A DNA stretch of 11,083 nt from Acidobacteriota bacterium (GCA_025061865.1 JANXAA010000037.1:1-11083), one strand, 5' to 3'; positions 1 through 5,314 are shown, counted from the stretch's first letter. The notes: generated from the letters alone by a model not told the origin. Numbers and translations are program-made.

Positions 1-53
1 TGAGGCGGACGCCCTCCCGGCACACCCGGCCCGCCGCTCTGCTGGGCCACCAT
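1..53 (-). CDS. 5' end of an unidentified gene, cut by the left edge
   Basis: Only 17 complete codons are visible. The reading frame begins with ATG at 53-51 on the minus strand and has no stop before the edge. It is worth calling because a perfect AGGAGG (complement of 60-65) lies six bases before the ATG, the ideal Shine-Dalgarno arrangement. The visible peptide starts MVAQQSGGPG and continues rich in Gly and Pro, which looks like a flexible N-terminal tail rather than a folded domain or signal peptide. No function can be assigned. The gene is divergent from dnaG, with about 190 bases between the two starts. A chance match is possible because so little is visible, but the spacing and completeness of the binding site make a real start likely. 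Confidence 0.5.
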   Translation of the reverse strand, partial: MVAQQSGGPGVPGGRPP

Positions 54-59
54 AAAAAG

Positions 60-65
60 CCTCCT
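60..65 (-). promoter_or_regulatory. Ribosome binding site of the left-edge gene
   Basis: The minus strand reads AGGAGG, six bases before the ATG at 53. This is the main evidence that a gene starts here. Confidence 0.55.
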
Positions 66-85
66 CACCAGGATGCATCTTCTTA

Positions 86-114
86 ATTTTGGGTCATGGG
101 ATGTGAAAAGGCAA
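86..114 (-). promoter_or_regulatory. Possible promoter of the left-edge gene
   Basis: On the minus strand TTGCCT (complement of 109-114) and CAAAAT (complement of 86-91) are 17 bases apart. Each matches four of six bases of the sigma-70 consensus. Transcription would start near 79, giving a leader of about 26 bases before the ATG at 53. The match is modest and rests mainly on the fit to that start. Confidence 0.25.
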
Positions 115-171
115 ATCCTAGCGGTCCGGCAGTTCAGCAATTCGCAATCCGCTATCCCAAAATGTCGCCTT

Positions 172-200
172 TTGACGGCAAGACGGCCCTGCCTTACCAT
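172..200 (+). promoter_or_regulatory. Candidate dnaG promoter
   Basis: TTGACG (172-177) matches five of six bases of the -35 consensus. TACCAT (195-200) matches four of six of the -10, with a 17-base spacer. The predicted transcription start is near 207. That leaves about eight bases before the ATG at 215 and about 40 before the ATG at 248. The -10 element sits in the loop of the inverted repeat at 182-213. Confidence 0.35.
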
Positions 201-213
201 GGGTAGGGCCGTC
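182..213. repeat. Inverted repeat overlapping the dnaG promoter
   Basis: The arms 182-193 (GACGGCCCTGCC) and 202-213 (GGTAGGGCCGTC) pair over 12 positions, with one G-T wobble and an eight-base loop. The repeat ends one base before the upstream ATG at 215. No T-run follows on either strand, so it does not look like an intrinsic terminator. As DNA it could be an operator over the dnaG promoter. As RNA it would mask the ATG at 215. Confidence 0.5.
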
Positions 214-247
214 AATGCTCGACTCGCCCTCGCCTTACGGTGAGCTT

Positions 248-2092
248 ATGGCCAGCGCGTGGCTGATGTGGCTCTGTAAGCATATCGACCCCATCGAGGT
301 CTTCAGCGCCTATACGAGGCTCCGGCGGGTGGGTCGTCGGTGGGTCGGCCTCTGTCCCCTACATCCGGAGCGGACGCCGAGCTTCTATGTGTTCCCCGAG
401 ACGAACAGCTTCTTCTGCTTCGGATGCCACCGGGGCGGAGATGTATTCCGGTTTCTGCAGACGGCCGAGAATCTTGACTTTTCGGGTGTCCTACGCCTAC
501 TTCAAGAACGTTGGAAGCTACCGCCACCGCCCGGCGAGCCGTCGACCGACCGGGACCGTCAGGTCGCCGCCCTCATTCAGGCCTTGGACCGGGCGCACCG
601 ATTTTATCAGCAGGCTCTCTATACGGAGGCCGCCGCCGAGGCCCGAGCCTATCTTAAGGGCCGCGGTGTCCCCGAGACGGCCTGGGAAGTCTATGGTCTC
701 GGCTATGCACCGCCAGGTGGTCAAGCCCTGTACGACTACTTCAGGCAAGCCGACGTCCCGACATGGGTCATTGCTCAGTGCGGACTCTTTATCGAGCGGG
801 ATGCCCGGTGGTTCGACCTCCTGCGGCACCGCATCGTGTTCCCGATTCACGACCCGGCAGGTCGGGTCGTGGCCCTGGCGGGCCGGGCCCTGGAAGAGGG
901 CGTCCCTAAATACCTGCATAGCCCTGAGACGCCCGTTTTTCGGAAATCTCAGACACTGTTCGGCCTCGGGTGGGCTGCCCCAGCCGTCCGCCAGCGGCGG
1001 GCCATCGTTTTGGTCGAGGGTTACTTCGACGCCGTCCTCCTGGCCCTCCACGGCTGGCTCCACACGGTCGCCCTGATGGGGACGGCCCTGACGGCCGACC
1101 ACGTCCGATGGATGCAACGGCATGCCGATCGCGTGTGGGTCGGCTTCGATGCCGATGAGTCAGGGCAGAAGGCCGCCTGGGAAGCTCTCCATGAACTCGT
1201 CGGTGGTGGTTTCACACCGTCCTTTCTTCGGTGGACCCACGGGAAGGACCCTGCCGAGGTCCTCCAATCGGCTGGTCCCCTGGCCCTCGAACGGGCCTTC
1301 GCTGAAGCGATGGACGGATGGGACTTTGCCCTCTTCTACCTCATGACCCGTCATGCTGGCGTGAGTCATGACGAATGGTCGACCCTGCGGCGGGACGACG
1401 CCCGCTGGGAACGGTCGGCCGCCGCCCTCGTCCAGGACCGCCGGGCCTTGCAGGCCCTCTTCCAACTCCTGGCCCGGGTTCCCCATCAGTCAGGCCGCTA
1501 CTACGCCGCCCTCCAGATCGCCCGCCGCCTGGGCCTCGAGCCACCCGCCCAGTTGTACGCCGACTTCCTGCGTTGGCTTCGTCGGAAACCGGGGACCGGG
1601 TCCCAGGGTCTAGGGCCCGGCTTGACCCCTCCGACACTGACGCTCGAAGGGACATCCCTGCCGTTCTATGAGAAATGGATCCTCCGGGGCCTGGTCGAAC
1701 GACCCCACCTTTTCGAGCGGCTCATGGCTCGCGTCGGGGAGGCGATCGTAGAGGCCGCCCGGAGTCGCCGCCTCCTGCGGTTTCTATACGATGCTTGGTA
1801 CGCCGGCCGAACCGTGGACTGGTCCCTCCTACTGCAAGCATTCGCCGATCCCCCGGAAAGCCTCTGGCTCCACGACTTGCTCCGGGATGAGGGTCCGTGG
1901 GACGAGCAAGTCTTTGCCGAAGCCGTCGAGCTTCTCCACATCGTCTATTTCCGACGCTTACGGCATGAGCTAGCTCGCTCGCGAGAACGACTCGATCCCG
2001 ACCTGGCCCGTCAAGTCTATGCGCTGACCCGGGAATTGATCGAGCTCGAGCAGGCCTCCGGCCTTCACCGCCTGAAGCCGTCGACGGACTGA
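248..2092 (+). CDS. dnaG: DNA primase DnaG
   Basis: DnaG makes the RNA primers for chromosome replication on template exposed by the replicative helicase. The N-terminal zinc-binding domain has the CHC2 pattern at C36, H39, C57 and C60, with the nearby motif TPSF. The catalytic TOPRIM domain shows VEGYFD with the acidic residue E257, then GTALT, then FDADESG with D301 and D303. A Gly/Pro-rich linker near residues 451-464 leads to a helical C-terminal part of about 150 residues, in the position of the helicase-binding domain. At 614 residues it is of usual DnaG size. I chose ATG 248 because GGTGAG (239-244) is placed to pair with the end of 16S rRNA, and because the cysteine positions then match those of Escherichia coli DnaG closely. 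ATG 215 would add 11 residues, but a hairpin abuts it. The rpsU and rpoD genes often linked to dnaG are not seen here. Confidence 0.95.
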   Translation: MASAWLMWLCKHIDPIEVFSAYTRLRRVGRRWVGLCPLHPERTPSFYVFPETNSFFCFGCHRGGDVFRFLQTAENLDFSGVLRLLQERWKLPPPPGEPSTDRDRQVAALIQALDRAHRFYQQALYTEAAAEARAYLKGRGVPETAWEVYGLGYAPPGGQALYDYFRQADVPTWVIAQCGLFIERDARWFDLLRHRIVFPIHDPAGRVVALAGRALEEGVPKYLHSPETPVFRKSQTLFGLGWAAPAVRQRRAIVLVEGYFDAVLLALHGWLHTVALMGTALTADHVRWMQRHADRVWVGFDADESGQKAAWEALHELVGGGFTPSFLRWTHGKDPAEVLQSAGPLALERAFAEAMDGWDFALFYLMTRHAGVSHDEWSTLRRDDARWERSAAALVQDRRALQALFQLLARVPHQSGRYYAALQIARRLGLEPPAQLYADFLRWLRRKPGTGSQGLGPGLTPPTLTLEGTSLPFYEKWILRGLVERPHLFERLMARVGEAIVEAARSRRLLRFLYDAWYAGRTVDWSLLLQAFADPPESLWLHDLLRDEGPWDEQVFAEAVELLHIVYFRRLRHELARSRERLDPDLARQVYALTRELIELEQASGLHRLKPSTD

Positions 2093-2284
2093 GGCAGCCC
2101 CATTCCCGAAGGCCTACTCACCGGGCAGACCCAGGGGACCATTCCCAGTCGAAGGCCGACCTCCGGATAAGCCGGCGCATAAACGGGGGACTGTCGCTTA
2201 GAATCCAGCTTTTGGTTTACGAGAGCCGTTAGAGCCAAAGAAAAGTCGGTTACATAGGTTCCAGAACAACGATAAGCCGTACCG

Positions 2285-2297
2285 GACGTTGGACGTC
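2285..2297. repeat. Short perfect inverted repeat
   Basis: GACGT and ACGTC are separated by TGG. It lies directly before the larger stem at 2309-2338. Function unknown. Confidence 0.3.
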
Positions 2298-2308
2298 TCC
2301 CTCCGGGA

Positions 2309-2338
2309 GTCGAGGCTTCTTGGGTCCGAAGCCCCGAC
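2309..2338. repeat. 11-bp stem with an eight-base loop
   Basis: GTCGAGGCTTC (2309-2319) pairs with GAAGCCCCGAC (2328-2338) with a single A-C mismatch. It is the strongest hairpin between dnaG and the P460 gene and could form on either strand. No T-run follows on either strand. Confidence 0.45.
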
Positions 2339-2376
2339 CTGCAGCGCGGATGTATCCCACGCCACGACGGCGACGG

Positions 2377-2410
2377 TTAGCGTAGCCTTACGCGCGGACG
2401 GCTCTGCTAA
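2377..2410. repeat. Inverted repeat carrying the recurring 16-base word
   Basis: TTAGC (2377-2381) and AGCC (2384-2387) pair with GGCT (2400-2403) and GCTAA (2406-2410) around a 2x2 internal loop. The right arm is part of the word ACGGCTCTGCTAAGTG, which recurs at 5404-5419. A further small hairpin, GTGGG-TAT-CCCAC, lies at 2411-2423. Confidence 0.4.
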
Positions 2411-2413
2411 GTG
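2398..2413 (+). repeat. 16-base word, copy 1
   Basis: ACGGCTCTGCTAAGTG is identical to 5404-5419 in the gltB leader, in the same orientation. Both copies are outside genes. The flanks do not match, so this is a short shared element or a coincidence rather than a copied segment. Confidence 0.4.
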
Positions 2414-2436
2414 GGTATCCCACGGAAAACTTCTGT

Positions 2437-2928
2437 TTAGGGACGGTACCGGCTAAAGACATAGTCGGTGTCCTTCGCCGACATGTGACAGCCAAAGCAC
2501 TGATTCATGTCTTGGACGACCCGCTCCTGGGTGTCGCCCTTAAAGCCTTCAAAGCCCCAGCCGCCCGTCGAGGCATAGCGGCGACGGTCCTTGACCATCA
2601 CGCCGACGACCTTGCGGGTACCTTCGACGATAGCGTTGTTTTCAGTCTTCGCCTCCAGGAGGTCGAAGACGATGACGCTCCCGTCGGGGAAGGGCCCGCC
2701 TTTTCGGTAGGCTGCGAGGGCCTTGGAGTTGGCGTAGATGTGGTGAATGCCGCCGAAGGCGTCGAAAAGGGGGTGGCCTTGTTGGATGATCATGGACTTG
2801 ATGTGAGTCCACTGGCGGTAGCCGGTGGGGTAAGGGACGGGGTCAGCGGCGGGGGTCGGCCGAAGGGGGAGGGTCGAGAGGGCCAGGAAGGCTCCTGCGG
2901 AAAGGGTCATGAGATGGAAGAGACGCAT
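2437..2928 (-). CDS. Secreted cytochrome P460-family c-type haem protein
   Basis: This protein of 163 residues has an N-terminal signal peptide (MRLFH, then a hydrophobic stretch, probably cut near A28), so it should act in the periplasm. The haem attachment motif CFGCH lies at 144-148, close to the C-terminus, followed by a DYVFSRYRP tail. That layout, with PDGSVIVFD and GGWGFEGF upstream, is typical of the cytochrome P460 family. Family members include enzymes that oxidise hydroxylamine and proteins that bind NO. Some carry a lysine cross-linked to the haem. Candidate lysines occur (K94, K106, K113), but I cannot say which, if any, is linked. The start is firm: GGAGG lies seven bases before the ATG. 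Its promoter carries a palindrome (2944-2962) and a divergent MarR gene lies beside it. The substrate is unknown. Confidence 0.85.
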   Translation of the reverse strand: MRLFHLMTLSAGAFLALSTLPLRPTPAADPVPYPTGYRQWTHIKSMIIQQGHPLFDAFGGIHHIYANSKALAAYRKGGPFPDGSVIVFDLLEAKTENNAIVEGTRKVVGVMVKDRRRYASTGGWGFEGFKGDTQERVVQDMNQCFGCHMSAKDTDYVFSRYRP

Positions 2929-2943
2929 CGTCGGGCCTCCATT

Positions 2944-2962
2944 TAGTTAGGATTCCTAACTA
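2944..2962. promoter_or_regulatory. Palindromic operator over the P460 transcription start
   Basis: TAGTTAGGATTCCTAACTA is a perfect inverted repeat with nine-base arms around one central base. It overlaps the last base of the P460 -10 element and the predicted transcription start, a classic repressor position. The TTAG and CTAA half-sites resemble those bound by SlyA-type members of the MarR family. The divergent MarR gene is the obvious candidate to bind it. Confidence 0.7.
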
Positions 2963-2989
2963 TAATAGACGGTCGACCGCTTTTGTCAA
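2962..2989 (-). promoter_or_regulatory. Promoter of the P460 gene
   Basis: On the minus strand a perfect TTGACA (complement of 2984-2989) is followed 16 bases later by TATTAT (complement of 2962-2967), which matches five of six bases. Transcription should start near 2955, inside the palindrome, giving a leader of about 27 bases. A near-consensus promoter with an operator on its start suggests strong expression that is normally repressed. The spacer also contains the palindrome CGGTCGACCG (2970-2979). Confidence 0.7.
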
Positions 2990-3067
2990 GCCTCCTGACC
3001 TTGACCCATAGCTCACTCCCTGGCAGCTCCACTTCCTATGAGGAATTCAGGCGAACGCCCAGACACC

Positions 3068-3105
3068 CGGGCGGGTACGCCCACCCGCAACCCCATCGTT
3101 TGGGG
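3068..3105. repeat. Two GC-rich inverted repeats upstream of the marR promoter
   Basis: The first, 3068-3087, pairs CGGG-C-GGG with CCC-A-CCCG around a TACG loop (seven pairs and one mismatch). The second, 3091-3105, pairs CCCC with GGGG around seven bases. They lie between the divergent promoters. They do not resemble the 2944-2962 palindrome, and their role is unknown. Confidence 0.35.
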
Positions 3106-3123
3106 CGGGGAGTCCCACCCGGC

Positions 3124-3152
3124 TTGACCGACTCGGCCTGATGACTTATCTT
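3124..3152 (+). promoter_or_regulatory. Promoter of the MarR-family gene
   Basis: TTGACC (3124-3129, five of six) and TATCTT (3147-3152, four of six) have a 17-base spacer. Transcription would start near 3159, after the ATG at 3141. This supports ATG 3177 as the true start. Confidence 0.5.
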
Positions 3153-3176
3153 GCGAACGGCGTGGAGAAAGCCCCC

Positions 3177-3845
3177 ATGACCCGACGACCCCCCGTGTGG
3201 GACCTTACTTTCCAACATGATGACGTCGACAGCAAGCTCGTGGCCGCCCTCGAGCGTTTGGCCCAGGCCCTGCGAGTCCTCCTCTGGCGGGTCGGCCAGA
3301 CCCACGGCTTGAGCCCCATTCAGGTCCAATTCCTGTGCTACCTGCTGTATCAACCTGAGGCGCACCGCCGCGTGAGTCGCTTAGCCCAAGCCTTCCGACT
3401 GACCAAGGCGACTGTCAGCGACGCTATAGCCGCTTTGGAATCCAAGCGCCTGGTCCGCCATCGGCCTGACGTCTCGGACCGTCGGTCGGCCGTCCTTGAG
3501 CTGACGCCGGATGGCCGTCGGCTGGCCCACCGCTTGGCGGCATGGGCCGACAGCATACGGGACGGCCTGAGCTTTGCAGAACTCGATGAGAAGACGGCCG
3601 TCTTGAATTTCCTGATGCGGCTCATCGTCGAACTCCAGCGGGCCGGCTTCATCACAGTCGCCCGGATGTGCCTCACCTGCCGGTTCTTTCGACCGGAGGC
3701 CCATCCCGGTGCGTCGATGCCCCACCACTGCGCCCTGCTGGACCGGCCCCTGGGGCCGGCGACGCTTCGGGTCGATTGCCTGGAACACGTCGGCGTCGAG
3801 ACGGTTGTCCCGGCGGGACCCTCGGGTCAGCGCTTCGCGCTATAA
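3177..3845 (+). CDS. MarR-family regulator with a C-terminal Cys/His cluster
   Basis: This 222-residue protein has a MarR-type winged helix-turn-helix. The recognition-helix region is about residues 74-93 (RLTKATVSDAIAALESKRLV), followed by the wing signature DVSDRRSAVLELTPDG. MarR proteins are dimers that bind palindromes, usually as repressors released by a ligand or by oxidation. About 60 residues follow the usual MarR fold and contain C165, C168, H184, C185, C201 and H204 (C-x2-C, then HC, then C-x2-H), a likely metal, Fe-S or redox site. ATG 3177 was chosen over ATG 3141 because the promoter predicts transcription starting after 3141 and a TGGAGA lies upstream at 3163-3168. The neighbouring divergent P460 gene, with its palindrome, is the likely target. 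The signal sensed is unknown. Confidence 0.85.
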   Translation: MTRRPPVWDLTFQHDDVDSKLVAALERLAQALRVLLWRVGQTHGLSPIQVQFLCYLLYQPEAHRRVSRLAQAFRLTKATVSDAIAALESKRLVRHRPDVSDRRSAVLELTPDGRRLAHRLAAWADSIRDGLSFAELDEKTAVLNFLMRLIVELQRAGFITVARMCLTCRFFRPEAHPGASMPHHCALLDRPLGPATLRVDCLEHVGVETVVPAGPSGQRFAL

Positions 3846-3860
3846 GGAGCGTTATAAGGA
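3837..3860 (+). repeat. Tandem 12-base duplication at the marR stop codon
   Basis: GCGCTATAAGGA (3837-3848) is followed directly by GCGTTATAAGGA, one base different. The first copy contains the marR stop TAA (3843-3845). Each copy makes an AAGGAG sequence, so a Shine-Dalgarno-like motif is duplicated, but no start codon lies at suitable distance. Confidence 0.6.
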
Positions 3861-3914
3861 GAGGTTTCGAGAGAATCTCATGGACCTGCCTAAACCTTCC
3901 GCGACTGGAGTCGG

Positions 3915-3957
3915 TCCGGGGCTGGCTCTTCCGGGTTCTGAGAGGTCCGGATTTTTT
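3915..3957 (+). terminator. Probable intrinsic terminator after marR
   Basis: CCGGA (3947-3951) is followed at once by six Ts (3952-3957). It can pair with TCCGG at 3930-3934 (12-base loop). It can also pair with TCCGG at 3915-3919, which allows an inner CTCT/AGAG stem. It is the only hairpin in the window with a proper T-run. It may end the marR transcript, or act as an attenuator if transcription continues into proC. Confidence 0.6.
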
Positions 3958-4003
3958 GTGTATATTACTAATACTAATATCTCGTCTTTGTCATCCCCTT
4001 GCC

Positions 4004-4009
4004 AGGAGG
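4004..4009 (+). promoter_or_regulatory. Ribosome binding site of proC
   Basis: AGGAGG lies seven bases before ATG 4017. The longer frame from TTG 3999 would contain this site inside the coding region, and ATG 4011 would be only one base away, so ATG 4017 is the best start. Confidence 0.8.
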
Positions 4010-4016
4010 GATGGTG

Positions 4017-4838
4017 ATGCTCCAGGACAAGCGTATCGCCGTCATCGGTGTCGGCAAGATCGGGGGCGCCCTCATCGCCGGTCTGCTCCAGAGCGGTATG
4101 GTCCGGCGGGATGCCATCGTCGGGAGCACAGGCCACGCCGAGACGGCCCGTCGAGCGGCTCAGACTTACGAGATCCCTATTCTGACGGACAACCGGGCGC
4201 TGGTTCGAGGCCGGGACATCCTCATCTTGGCCGTCAAGCCCCAGACCATCCGGAAAGTCGTCGCCGAGGTCCGGGACCTGATCACGCCGGACCAGCTGGT
4301 CGTCACCCTGGCAGCCGCCACGCCGACGGCCCGCATTGAGGAGATTTTGGAACGTCCCGTCCCGGTCGTGCGGGCGATGCCCAACATGCCCTGCCTCGTC
4401 CAGAAGGGGATGACCGTCCTGTGCCCGGGCCGTTACGCTCAAGAGACCCACGTCCAGACGGCCTGCGCCCTCTTTCGGCCCCTGGGCCGGGTCGAGGTCA
4501 TCGACTCCGAGGACCTGATGGACGCCGTGACGGCCCTCTCGGGAAGCGGACCGGCATATGCCTATATCATCATCGAGTCGCTCGCTGAAGGTGGTGTCAA
4601 GGTCGGCCTTCCCCGAGACCTGGCGACGACCCTGGCCGCCCAGTCCCTCCTGGGCGCGGCGGCCATGGTCCTGGAGACCCGGGAGCACCCGGCCCGCCTG
4701 AAAGACGAGGTAACGACCCCGGCCGGCGTAACCATCGACGGCATCATGGAGCTTGAAGACGGCGGTCTCCGCGTGACCCTCATTAAGGCCGTCGACCGAG
4801 CCACCCGGAAGTCCAAGGAGTTGTCCCGAGCCCATTAG
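4017..4838 (+). CDS. proC: Pyrroline-5-carboxylate reductase (ProC)
   Basis: ProC catalyses the last step of proline synthesis, reducing 1-pyrroline-5-carboxylate to proline with NAD(P)H in the cytoplasm. The N-terminal Rossmann fold opens with IAVIGVGKIGG, giving GxGxxG at residues 11-16, and AVKP follows further on. The C-terminal dimerisation and catalytic domain shows LSGSGPAYAY (about 173-182). It also has the family signature DEVTTPAGVTIDGI (about 230-243), a close variant of the common form. The 273 residues match the usual length. The start is set by AGGAGG at 4004-4009. A probable terminator separates it from marR, and no obvious partner gene follows, so it is probably transcribed alone. 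A clear promoter was not found, though 3958-3980 is unusually AT-rich and contains a tandem TACTAA pair (3966-3977). Confidence 0.95.
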   Translation: MLQDKRIAVIGVGKIGGALIAGLLQSGMVRRDAIVGSTGHAETARRAAQTYEIPILTDNRALVRGRDILILAVKPQTIRKVVAEVRDLITPDQLVVTLAAATPTARIEEILERPVPVVRAMPNMPCLVQKGMTVLCPGRYAQETHVQTACALFRPLGRVEVIDSEDLMDAVTALSGSGPAYAYIIIESLAEGGVKVGLPRDLATTLAAQSLLGAAAMVLETREHPARLKDEVTTPAGVTIDGIMELEDGGLRVTLIKAVDRATRKSKELSRAH

Positions 4839-4844
4839 CGGCGC

Positions 4845-4874
4845 GACGTCGCGGCGGGGTTGATCCCCGACGTC
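4845..4874. repeat. Hairpin just after proC
   Basis: GACGTC (4845-4850) pairs with GACGTC (4869-4874), and GGGG (4856-4859) with CCCC (4865-4868), with a five-base bulge and the loop TTGAT. It begins seven bases after the proC stop. It is placed like a terminator but lacks a T-run. Confidence 0.45.
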
Positions 4875-4902
4875 TATCCGGCGACGACTTCTCTGCGAAC
4901 GC

Positions 4903-4928
4903 CGGCAGGTCTTCCTGAAGACCCGCCG
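4903..4928. repeat. Strong 10-pair hairpin after proC
   Basis: CGGC (4903-4906) and GGTCTT (4908-4913) pair with AAGACC (4918-4923) and GCCG (4925-4928) around the loop CCTG, with one A-C mismatch. No T-run follows. Together with 4845-4874 it may stop or protect the proC message. Confidence 0.5.
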
Positions 4929-4943
4929 TGGAGGCGGTGCCCC

Positions 4944-4972
4944 TTGACGGTCCGGCGCGGCAGGCTTATTTT
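4944..4972 (+). promoter_or_regulatory. Candidate promoter of a small ORF
   Basis: TTGACG (4944-4949, five of six) and TATTTT (4967-4972, four of six) have a 17-base spacer. The predicted start near 4979 lies about 30 bases before the ATG at 5009, a normal leader length. Confidence 0.4.
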
Positions 4973-5008
4973 TGGAACGATACTTCCTCTTTGGAAGGGA
5001 GGCCGGTG

Positions 5009-5143
5009 ATGGAATATGCAGACCGCCGTCCGACGCACGGCTTCTCTGACGCCCCTTCCTCTTCTATCTCTCTCCTCTCGCCGTCCCCGCGAGTCACGAT
5101 CCTGCGTCTGATCCTGCATAGGCCGGCCCGGGCCGCCCGGTAA
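5009..5143 (+). CDS. Possible small protein of 44 residues, unknown
   Basis: ATG 5009 follows the purine-rich stretch GGAAGGGAGG by six bases, a strong ribosome binding site, and a sigma-70-like promoter lies upstream at 4944-4972. The peptide starts MEYADRRPTH. It has a Ser-rich middle, then a short hydrophobic run TILRLILH, and a basic end rich in Arg and Ala. No known family is recognised. It could be a small protein, a leader peptide or a chance frame. Its composition is not clearly coding, and a frame of this length is common in GC-rich DNA. The support is the matched promoter, binding site and start. It lies between proC and the gltB promoter. Confidence 0.3.
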   Translation: MEYADRRPTHGFSDAPSSSISLLSPSPRVTILRLILHRPARAAR

Positions 5144-5195
5144 GCCGGCACGCCCTTTCCCTACGTGTCCCCACCAGCCCGACGCGGAGTTCGTA

Positions 5196-5224
5196 TCGAC
5201 GGTTTTGAAGTTTTTTATTATAAT
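5196..5224 (+). promoter_or_regulatory. Promoter of gltB
   Basis: TCGACG (5196-5201, four of six) and a perfect TATAAT (5219-5224) are 17 bases apart, within the most AT-rich stretch of the window (about 5203-5238). Transcription would start near 5231, giving gltB an untranslated leader of about 240 bases. Confidence 0.55.
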
Positions 5225-5314
5225 ATTTGTTTAAAATTGCTGGAGACCTGGGGATTCGGATGGAGGGGGATTTTCTGAACCTTTGGGAAGGGCGATTTTT
5301 CGAGCAGGATGCAA

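Larger units (their letters stand above)
2093..2436. other. Gene-free convergent region between dnaG and the P460 gene
   Basis: No credible reading frame lies in these 344 bases. The region is densely structured. GATAAGCCG occurs at 2166-2174 and 2271-2279, and GTATCCCACG at 2352-2361 and 2415-2424. Several inverted repeats lie between 2285 and 2423, and one 16-base word recurs ahead of gltB. No hairpin is followed by a T-run, so no standard terminator serves either flanking gene. It could be a termination region of another kind, a structured RNA or a degenerate repeat element. Confidence 0.6.

Noticed and set aside
2485..2946. A 153-codon plus-strand frame opposite the P460 gene
   Set aside because: The minus-strand P460 gene has a haem motif, signal peptide, promoter and ribosome binding site. 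The plus-strand frame shows no such support.
2944..2962. The palindrome as a DtxR/IdeR-type iron box
   Set aside because: It has TTAGG and CCTAA parts and a 19-bp length like the IdeR site, but the order and spacing differ and a MarR gene lies next to it. The alternative is kept as a test rather than as the call.
3852..4835. A 327-codon minus-strand frame opposite proC
   Set aside because: It is a shadow of proC. It also spans the marR terminator and the AT-rich proC leader, and it shows no domain.
5139..5155. GGTAAGCCGGCA as a third copy of the GATAAGCCG word
   Set aside because: It differs in the second base and overlaps the end of the possible small ORF. The similarity is too short to count.
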